A stretch of 64,000 bases of DNA from Polytrichum commune (Eukaryota; Streptophyta; Polytrichopsida; Polytrichales; Polytrichaceae), in the NCBI GenBank assembly GCA_950295325.1, contig OX485803.1, positions 10,850,001-10,914,000 of the forward strand, given 5' to 3'. Below are positions 57,307-64,000 of the stretch, one piece after another. The notes under the pieces were generated by a model that was given only the letters and a program-made list of their open reading frames with translations, was not told where the DNA came from and searched no databases. Within the stretch, counting starts at the first letter, position 1. Each line of letters starts with the position of its first letter. Position numbers and translations under genes: made by a program.

Positions 57307-57633
57307 TAATGGATGTATACGTTCATCCAGTTACATCCAGACAACAAACTCTATTACGAAAGAAGAACTTTCCAGAGACGAAACTTCTAGATGGATGTCT
57401 GATAGAAATGCTTTATATACAGATATAGAATTACAGTAGATTATCTTAGTGAATGTAATGTATCAGACAAGTGAGAACGTCTAGATATGGCAGTACATGA
57501 GCAGGCTAGATCCACCAGGCGTAGGAACATTTGTCATGTTCTGTAAGGTGTTTTGAATACATGAAATAAAATTTTCATTGCATTGCAGAGTTGGTCACAC
57601 AGATACTTGTGTAAATAGTCTATACATGCATCA
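57307..57633 (+). repeat. 5' LTR
   Basis: It begins TAATGGATGTATACG and ends ATACATGCATCA. AATAAAATT near 57567 could serve as a polyadenylation signal, and TTTATATACAG near 57411 as a TATA-type promoter element. Confidence 0.95.
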
Positions 57634-57647
57634 GGTTATGGGCCCAC
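57634..57647 (+). promoter_or_regulatory. primer binding site, half-tRNA (initiator Met) type
   Basis: GGTTATGGGCCCAC starts immediately after the LTR. It is complementary to the anticodon arm of eukaryotic initiator tRNA-Met, not to the 3' end of a tRNA (TGGTATCAGAGC in most plant copia elements). Drosophila copia primes in this way from a 5' half of initiator tRNA-Met. Confidence 0.8.
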
Positions 57648-57696
57648 AACCATAGGATTAATTCTGCAATTCTATACTTAGATCTGATTCGCTCCA

Positions 57697-58677
57697 ATGG
57701 AGAAGCGAGACGTCGAGCTCCCTAAGATTTTTGATGGAGAAAAGTTTCCCGTCTGGCGATTTCACATGGAAATCTGCTTCGGAGACACAGGTACCATGCC
57801 AATTGTCAACGGCACCCTCCTAAAACCACCAGAGACCGCTACCGAAGAAGAGAAACTCGCCTGGGAAAAAGCAGACTCACGAGCAAAAAGAATGATAAGT
57901 TCTTCAGTGTCTATTTCAGTTCTTGAAAACTTAGTCAATTGCACTACTGCTACATGCATGTGGGCAACACTTTGTTCCTTCAATTACAAGATGCATGCAG
58001 GTGATTCCATCAATACACATGTGAATAAGATAATCAGTATGGGGAACTTACTCAAAGAAATGGGAGAACCATTTACTGAGAAAATGTTGATCACCAAAAT
58101 TATTTGTAGTCTTCCAGCCAGCTACAACAGCATCATAACAGCATGGGCGAATCTTCCTACTACTGAGCAAACTGTTGCCAACCTCAAGGTTAGGCTTCTT
58201 CAGTTGGAGAATCTTCTGGCACTCCAGAATACTGACAGTAATAGTGATGCAGCATACTTCACTCGCTCAAGCAAGCATTTCAATGACCGATCTGGTGACA
58301 TATATGTTGATCGCTCCAGAGATCGCTTCAATGATCGCTCCAGTGATCGCTCCAGTGATCGTCCAAGCAGATCATCCACGAAAGGCAAGAAACAACAACA
58401 TGAATACAACAAGGATTATATACAAGACTTGAAGAGCTGCACTAGATGCTTCAATTGCGGGGAACCAGATCACTGGACTGCTGAGTGTCCTCGTCCACGA
58501 CAAGATCGAGTTAAGTTTTCAAATCAGAAGAAACAACAACATGACCGACGACACAGAGATTCCAATAGCAAGCGAAGCGAAGCATATGCAGTAGCAACTG
58601 AACAGCATCACTCTGATTCCAGTAATCACTCTTCACAATCAAATACTGATTCCTGCGCACTCGTAACTGTAAGTTGA
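57697..58677 (+). CDS. gag: copia gag
   Basis: 326 residues. The N-terminal copia gag region has LPKIFDGEKFPVWRFHMEIC and later ILENLVNC-like and KIICSLPASYNSIITAW segments. A low-complexity Arg/Asp/Ser repeat (DRSSDRSSDR) precedes a CCHC zinc knuckle (CFNCGEPDHWTAEC, about 58447-58488), which binds RNA. The start is the first ATG after the primer site. The TGA at 58675-58677 separates gag from protease in the same frame; in most copia elements the two are one polyprotein, so this is either a mutation or a suppressed stop. Confidence 0.9.
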   Translation: MEKRDVELPKIFDGEKFPVWRFHMEICFGDTGTMPIVNGTLLKPPETATEEEKLAWEKADSRAKRMISSSVSISVLENLVNCTTATCMWATLCSFNYKMHAGDSINTHVNKIISMGNLLKEMGEPFTEKMLITKIICSLPASYNSIITAWANLPTTEQTVANLKVRLLQLENLLALQNTDSNSDAAYFTRSSKHFNDRSGDIYVDRSRDRFNDRSSDRSSDRPSRSSTKGKKQQHEYNKDYIQDLKSCTRCFNCGEPDHWTAECPRPRQDRVKFSNQKKQQHDRRHRDSNSKRSEAYAVATEQHHSDSSNHSSQSNTDSCALVTVS

Positions 58678-59580
58678 CACTCACATGCGCTAAGTGTTCA
58701 CTTAGACGAGACAGCCTGGTTTGTTGATTTAGGAGCCACAGAACACATGACTGAACACAAGGAATGGTTTACAACGTTCAAGGATATACCATCAGGTACT
58801 TGGTCTGTGTCTGTTGCTGATAATCGAAATCTCTGGGTACGAGGCATAGGTGATATACATATCACAAGAACTGTTGACGGCATAATAAAGCAGGGCATCC
58901 TCAAACAGGTCCTATTCATACCTGAACTACGCCGAAATCTTTTTTCTATTGGTCACGTCTCCGAAACAGGGTACTCCTTTCAAACTATTGGTGACAAATG
59001 TGTTATTCGCAAAGATTTCGGCAAGGGTCCCAAAGTCATGCAGGGAATTCGAATCGGGGGACTGTACAAGCTCTCCATCGATCATGTTTTACCTTCAAGA
59101 ACAGCAATGCAAGAGTCATCAACTGTCCTTACAGTTAGCAATAACTGTGACACAGATCTCACACTCTGGCATAACAGGATGGGACATGCAAATGTACAGG
59201 TACTTAAGCAAATGAGTATACACAATAGTCTTCAAGATTTCACCGTCTCTCCACATGGTAAACTGCTTTCTGTATGTCAAGGCTGTGCTCTCGGCAAACA
59301 ACACAAGGCATCATATGTTTCCCGACCATTCAAGGAAAGATCAAACATACCTGGAGAAGTCTTACACGCCGATCTGTGCGGGAAGATGTCCCAACTCTCC
59401 CTCGGAGGAACATCTTATTACATGCTGATCAAAGACGACTGCACATCTTACAGGTTTGTTGCATTCCTTAAAGCCAAAGGTGATGCACTTCGATTTTTCA
59501 ACAAGATTCTTCGTTATATTGAACGCACCACAGGCAATCATGTCAAGACTCTTCGGACAGATCGGGAAAGAATTTTGTAA
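58678..59580 (+). pseudogene. pol: copia protease and N-terminal integrase (broken)
   Basis: In frame with gag after the stop. The protease active site reads WFVDLGATEHM (D at 58725). The integrase HHCC motif is present (LWHNRMGH and CQGCALGKQH), and then the first catalytic Asp in LHADLCG. The reading ends at the TAA at 59578-59580, just after LRTD, because the frame changes at about 59555-59570 next to the second catalytic Asp. Confidence 0.85.
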
Positions 59581-60178
59581 TGATGAATTTGACTTACTTC
59601 TCGAACGCGAAGGCATTTTACGAGAAACCAGTACACCTTATACTCCACAGCAGAATGGTTATGTTGAACGTGACAACCGCACTATCTGCGAAGCTGCTCG
59701 CAGCATGCTTCATCTTCACAACATTCCCTTGAAGCTTTGGGCCGAGGCTGTTCACACAGCTGTGTATCTTCTCAATCGCACCATCAATACTTAAGTTGGA
59801 TTCGTTACTCCATACGAATTATGGTTCCATACTAAACCTGGTGTGTCCCATTACCGTACCTTCGGCACTCTTGCTTATATATTCATTGACAAATCATTAC
59901 GCACAAAGTTTCAAGCCAAAGGTCATATGGTTGTTTTCATTGGCTATAGTCCTACCAGCAAGGGGTGGAGGTTTTGGCATCCTTCTACCGATCATGTCTC
60001 TGAGAGTTCTAATGTCATTTTCGACGAACGAACTGGTTACTCGTCATCCCTCTTTCTTTCCGAACAGGCATCCCCTGTAAATATACCAGTTCACCTACAT
60101 TTTCCTACTACTATATATTTTCCCTTCTATTCCAGTGGGAGGTCCAGTGGGAGATCCTCATGTCGCTCCACTAGCTGA
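59571..60178 (+). pseudogene. pol: copia integrase C-terminal part (second frame, broken)
   Basis: The second frame carries KEFCNDEFDLLLEREGI, STPYTPQQNGYVERDNRT (with the third catalytic residue, Glu) and SMLHLHNIPLKLWAEAVHTA. A TAA at 59792-59794 interrupts it after LLNRTINT. The same frame resumes with YRTFGTLAYIFIDKS and GHMVVFIGYSPTSKGWRFW to a TGA at 60176-60178. The frame changes again between about 60120 and 60176. Confidence 0.85.
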
Positions 60179-62111
60179 TCCAGTGGGAGATGACGTAGCT
60201 GATTCAGTGGGAGAACCATTATCTTCCATTTCGTTAACCCCTCTCGATGACGATTCCCATTCATCTTTTCCTAATCTACCAGATTCTACACCACTCTGTT
60301 ATGATGAATCTCTTCCTTCTTCTTCTTCTGATCCTTATAATTTTGAAATTCCTTATTCACATCCGACTCCCTTATCTGATGAACCTCTTCAACCCAAGTT
60401 TAAGAGTCTTACCGACTTATATATTGATCCTACTCCTTCAACCTCATCCTCCTCATTCGCAAATATGGTTTCATTTGCTGAGTCCTACCGTGAACCTGCC
60501 ACTTATCAACAAGCAACTATGTCACCTCAAGCTCAATTCTGGAAAGAAGCCATGGACAGAGAATACAATTCGTTGATGGACAATCATACCTGGATTTTGG
60601 TCCCTCCTCCTCCTGGTCGCAAGATTATCCAGTGTAAATGGGTCTACAAAATCAAATACACCTCAACTGGTGCTATTGATAAGTATAAGGCCAGACTTGT
60701 CGCAAAAGGATATAGTCAAGTTCATGGTATTGATTACACCGAGACATTCAGCCCAGTTATTAAACATGACTCTATTCAGGTATTATTTGCGATTGCTGCT
60801 ACCTTACGCATGCATATGCGCCAATTTGATATTGGTACTGCTTATCTGAACAGTGACCTAACCACACGCATTTACATGCGTCAACCCGAGGGTTATCTTC
60901 ATTCCAAACTTCCCTCACATGTTTGCCAACTCCTCAAGAGTTTATATGGGCTTAAACAATCTGGCCGACTCTGGAATCATACTTTTGATACATTCCTGAA
61001 GCTTTATAACCTTTTACCAAGCGACGCCGACACATGTGTTTACTATTGGCCAACAACTTCTAAACAATCTGTGGACCTTATCGTCGGGATTTTCGTGGAT
61101 GATGGTATTGTATGTGCTTCAAATGAACAAGATCTTGATGCTGTCATTCAACATCTGGCCAGTATGTTCAAGGTAACTCACGGCCCTATGGATTACTATG
61201 TGGGTTTTCAAGTTCACCGTGATTTATCTAATCATACCATCTTCATCAATCAAGCTAGATATATTTCAGACATTCTTCACCGGTTTTAGCTTCAAAATGC
61301 AAACCCTATCTCTACTCCAACTGACAACCACGTACCTCTTCAAGAGACATTAGGCCCAGATGACACTCTTCTTCCATCAACAATACCTTACAGAGAAGCA
61401 GTCGGCTGTCTTATGTACGCCATGGTACTCACACGTCCTGACATCGCTTTTGCGGTCAGTCGCGTTGCGAAGTTCACCAACACACCTCGACAATCTCATT
61501 GGACTGCGGTCAAGCGTATCTTTCGATACCTTTCTGGTACTCAACACATGGGACTATCTTATTATGGTTCTCCATCAGATCTCACTCTTCGAGGATATTG
61601 CGATGCTGACTACGCTGGCAATCACGACGACCGCAAGTCACGCACAGGATACATGTTTCTTCTCGCCAATGGCGCTATAGCTTGGTGCAGTAAACGGCAA
61701 GGGTGCACCGCTGATTCCACTACCGAAGCCGAGTTCGTTGCCCTTGCCGAATCCGTCAAGGAAGCCATCTGGTTACGCCGTCTCCTTCACAGTTTGGGTT
61801 TTCCTTCCCACCAACCCACACAAATTTATTATGACAATCAAGGCGCAATCCAACTGGTCAAGAATCCCAGGTATCATAAGCGCACCAAACATATTGAAAC
61901 CAAATACTATCTTATTCGTGAGAAGTATGATCAACAACAGATCGATGTGTCCTATATTAACACTAAACAACAGCCAGTAGACATCCTTACCAAGGCTCTT
62001 ACTCGTGATACTTTTCAGTATCTCCGTCATCTTCATGGTCTTGTTGTTCCTCCTTCTCGAACGAGTGGGAGATTAGATGATAACGTTCTCACAGAAGAAC
62101 AACCAAGTTAG
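60135..62111 (+). pseudogene. pol: copia reverse transcriptase and RNase H (third frame, one stop)
   Basis: A Pro/Ser-rich linker precedes RT. Motifs: FWKEAMDREYNSLMDNHTW, IQCKWVYKIKYTSTGAIDKY, ARLVAKGYSQVHGIDYTETF, MRQFDIGTAYLNSDL (first catalytic Asp) and IFVDDGIV (second and third). A TAG at 61287-61289 interrupts the end of RT. The same frame continues through GCLMYAMVLTRPDIAFAVSR, the RNase H region (YCDADYAGNHDDRKSRTGY, STTEAEFVAL) and TKHIETKYYLIREKY to the TAG at 62109-62111. Confidence 0.9.
62059..62071 (+). repeat. polypurine-tract-like GAACGAGTGGGAG, first copy
   Basis: It lies near the pol stop, followed by ATTAGATG. In many copia elements GTGGGAGAT at this place is the tract directly before the 3' LTR. 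The same 13 bp recur at 62936-62948. Confidence 0.7.
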
Positions 62112-62935
62112 TGTACAAGATGACATGATGCAGGATGAAATGAGAACTAAAAGCTTTCTAAGTTGAAGCAACACAGCATGAGAGATTAGTGTACAAGATG
62201 ACATGATGCAGGATGAAATGAGAACTAAAAGTTTTCTAAGTTGAAGCAACACAGCATGAGAGAAATTCTTGGTATAAGGTGATATGACGAGGATGAAGAA
62301 GCCTAATACTGAGCCGTAGCAAAGAAGATGGTGAAGAGAAACAGATGGATGCTAATCGTGCTATGAGTTAACAAGGAGGATGAAGACGACAGATAATAAG
62401 TGTGCATGTGAGCAACGGTGCACAAGAGAGTGTCAGCAAGACAGGATAAGAAGATAGTAAAGGAAGAACAGTTCACTTGTAGGATAAGGAAAGAGAGTGC
62501 TCCGACGAAATGACGATGCTCAAAGAGAAACGGTTATATACTAAACAGCTACACACAAGAGAAATGAAGAGCATGGAATGGAAACGGCTGAGTTGATCTC
62601 CAAGGCAGATCTCAGGAAATCACGCCATCACAGAAAGATGAAATGACACACAGGGACAGCAACAAAGACGTGGCACCACTCATCGTCATCATTTAGGTCT
62701 AGGGTTAGGGTTTAGACTAGATAGATACTCATCATTGACAGGAATGGAGAAGATTGAGAAGACATTATCTAGTAAGGCTAGTAGTTCATAGGCAGTGAGA
62801 CCACTTATACTTGAGCAGGGAAAGATTACTTGAAAAAAAAAACCATTTGATCAAACTAGATACCTATAGGGTTTAGAAAACCTAGAAGCTGAGATTTAAC
62901 CTAGGGTTAGGGTTACATCCTCTCTGTAACTAGAT
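62072..62935 (+). other. non-coding segment between pol and the 3' LTR
   Basis: About 860 bp, purine-rich on the plus strand, with no ORF of note. It contains the 77-bp duplication and CTAGGGTTAGGG-like runs (about 62699-62715 and 62900-62915). It is bounded by the two copies of GAACGAGTGGGAG, as if inserted at or copied into the polypurine tract. Confidence 0.7.
62112..62187 (+). repeat. 77-bp tandem duplication (unit 1; unit 2 at 62189-62263)
   Basis: TTAGTGTACAAGATGACATG, GATGCAGGATGAAATGAGAA and TTCTAAGTTGAAGCAACACA occur twice in tandem, differing by one base in AAAGCTTTCT/AAAGTTTTCT, just after the pol stop. Confidence 0.93.
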
Positions 62936-62948
62936 GAACGAGTGGGAG
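62936..62948 (+). promoter_or_regulatory. polypurine tract before the 3' LTR
   Basis: GAACGAGTGGGAG directly precedes the 3' LTR and is the likely primer for plus-strand synthesis. Confidence 0.75.
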
Positions 62949-63278
62949 TAATGGATGTATACGTTCATCCAGTTACATCCAGACAACAGACTCTGTTACG
63001 AAAGGAGAAGAACTTTCCAGAGACGAAACTTCTAGATGGATGTCTGATAGAAATGCTTTATATACAGATATAGAATTACAGTAGATTATCTTAGTGAATG
63101 TAATGTATCAGACAAGTGAGAACGTCTAGATATGGCAGTACATGAGCAGGCTAGATCCACCAGGCGTAGGAACATTTGTCATGTTCTGTAAGGTGTTTTG
63201 AATACAGGAAATAAAATTTTCATTGCATTGCAGAGTTGGTCACACAGATACTTGTGTAAATAGTCTATACATGCATCA
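62949..63278 (+). repeat. 3' LTR
   Basis: Same sequence as the 5' LTR apart from three substitutions and a 3-bp indel near the start (GAAAGGAGAAG against GAAAGAAG). Followed by CATAG at 63279-63283. Confidence 0.95.
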
Positions 63279-63480
63279 CATAGGATCAAAATGCATTGCT
63301 AATTGTTTACATGTGTAACTCATCCTTTATGGAAGTGGGGGACATGTAAAGGGCATGAAAGTATGAGAGCTCAAGATGATGCACATGACCTTCAAGAAAG
63401 ATGATGCTACATACCTAACATTCACCTCAATTGACAATTCGCCAAATCAACCCCTCACCTGCTCGAATCAGGAATTTACA
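63279..63480 (+). repeat. segmental duplication, copy 2 right part
   Basis: CATAGGATC resumes the match with about 46356. ACCTTCAAGAAAGATGATGC aligns with 46456, and TTGACAATTCGCCAAATCAA with 48789, showing one continuous ancestral segment. Similarity stops at about 63472, at the donor-like CTGCTCGAATCAGGAA. Confidence 0.8.
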
Positions 63481-63649
63481 AGATGCTCGAGATCAGGCAT
63501 CGACAATACATCAATTCCAATATATCAAGGTCATAGTCTCTGAAGCACTGGTAAAGAGAACTACAAGTCACACAATAGTATTCTCATCATTGCCAATGAT
63601 ATTTAGACCTGCACCTCTTGAATAGTGTGTTTGAAAAGCTTGCAATTCA

Positions 63650-63901
63650 GTGAGAGTGAAGGGGACGTTGATAGCATTTGAGGACCTGGAGGAATTGAAG
63701 AATTTCACTTGTTTCGTATGGAGCAATGCCAGTGGGATTTTGTCAGGTACAGATGTGCATACACCTCTCGGGCATTTTCCAGCATCACTCAAAGTTCTTG
63801 TGTCGAAGCACGATTGCGAACTTAGACCACCATCATCCAGGGCCAAGTGCACAGTGAGACTGTTGTTGAGCGATGATCAAGTTGCTCAAGAGAGTAGCTA
63901 G
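63650..63901 (+). other. possible exon, unrecognised protein
   Basis: The plus strand reads VKGTLIAFEDLEELKNFTCF and later VHTPLGHFPASLKVLVSKHD to a TAG at about 63899-63901. It looks protein-like, and GCAATTCAG at about 63641-63649 could be an acceptor. A minus-strand ORF at 63568-63852 competes for the same DNA and is less convincing. A further reading MKRKRVGVQLEAFNVLEE before GTAATT lies at about 63903-63957. The gene would continue beyond the window. Confidence 0.3.
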
Positions 63902-64000
63902 GATGAAGCGCAAGCGTGTTGGAGTGCAGCTTGAAGCTTTTAATGTGTTGGAAGAGGTAATTGTATGTCAGTGAATCTGGTTGATAAGGGCTAGTTGGCG

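Larger units (their letters stand above)
57307..63278 (+). mobile_element. Ty1/copia LTR retrotransposon, 5972 bp, coding region broken
   Basis: 327- and 330-bp LTRs with three substitutions and one 3-bp indel between them bound an internal region in copia order: gag, protease, integrase, reverse transcriptase, RNase H. Target duplication CATAG. The LTRs start TA and end CA rather than TG...CA. Primer site is half-tRNA type. The coding region has three in-frame stops and two frame changes, so this copy cannot make the full polyprotein from one frame. An 880-bp non-coding segment lies between pol and the 3' LTR. Insertion is in the second copy of a segmental duplication. Confidence 0.95.

Noticed and set aside
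62697-62915. Telomere-like TTTAGGG runs
   Set aside because: Only two or three irregular units at two places inside the retrotransposon; not an interstitial telomeric array.

Overview
The window is nuclear DNA of a land plant. Evidence: two intron-rich genes with GT/AG introns whose spliced products match plant and eukaryotic housekeeping proteins, a Ty1/copia retrotransposon, many MITE-like elements (Stowaway-like CTCCCTCYGT ends beside TA, Tourist-like GGGCC ends beside TTA/TAA), and AT-rich intergenic DNA. The doubled kinase belongs to a type I associate with seed-free plants (mosses, liverworts, lycophytes, ferns), so that is my best guess for the group; the species is not determined.

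Layout. 1-22.6 kb is almost gene-free: a possible exon end at the left edge, a small OB-fold-like ORF at 4 kb, LINE remnants, and a dense nest of DNA elements between 9.6 and 18.5 kb, including two near-identical 1.37-kb elements in opposite orientation and an element with 8-bp target duplications that carries an AT-hook ORF. 22.7-29.0 kb (minus) is a complete 9-exon gene for the USP39/Sad1p spliceosome factor; its second intron holds three tRNA-like/SINE-like units at a 330-bp period. 29.0-33.6 kb is repeats. 33.6-39.8 kb (plus) is a complete 14-exon acyl-CoA oxidase of the ACX3 type with a PTS2-like N-terminus. 39.8-44.2 kb is repeats and MITEs. 44.2-48.8 kb and 56.8-63.5 kb are two copies of one duplicated segment, split by different transposons: a Tourist-like element and an 8-bp-TSD element in the first, a copia element in the second. 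48.8-49.4 kb (minus) is an unrecognised but protein-like ORF. 50.6-52.0 kb holds the second AT-hook element. 52.0-55.4 kb (minus) is an intronless 1130-residue protein made of two repeated kinase units, both with complete catalytic motifs; its last 22 codons lie in transposon-derived DNA. 57.3-63.3 kb is a full-length copia element with almost identical LTRs, CATAG target duplications, a half-tRNA-type primer site and a pol region broken in several places. The right edge has a possible exon of unknown identity.

The genes do not form a pathway: one acts in pre-mRNA splicing, one in peroxisomal beta-oxidation, one is probably a signalling or defence kinase. The rest is a layered record of transposition whose nesting and target duplications give relative ages.
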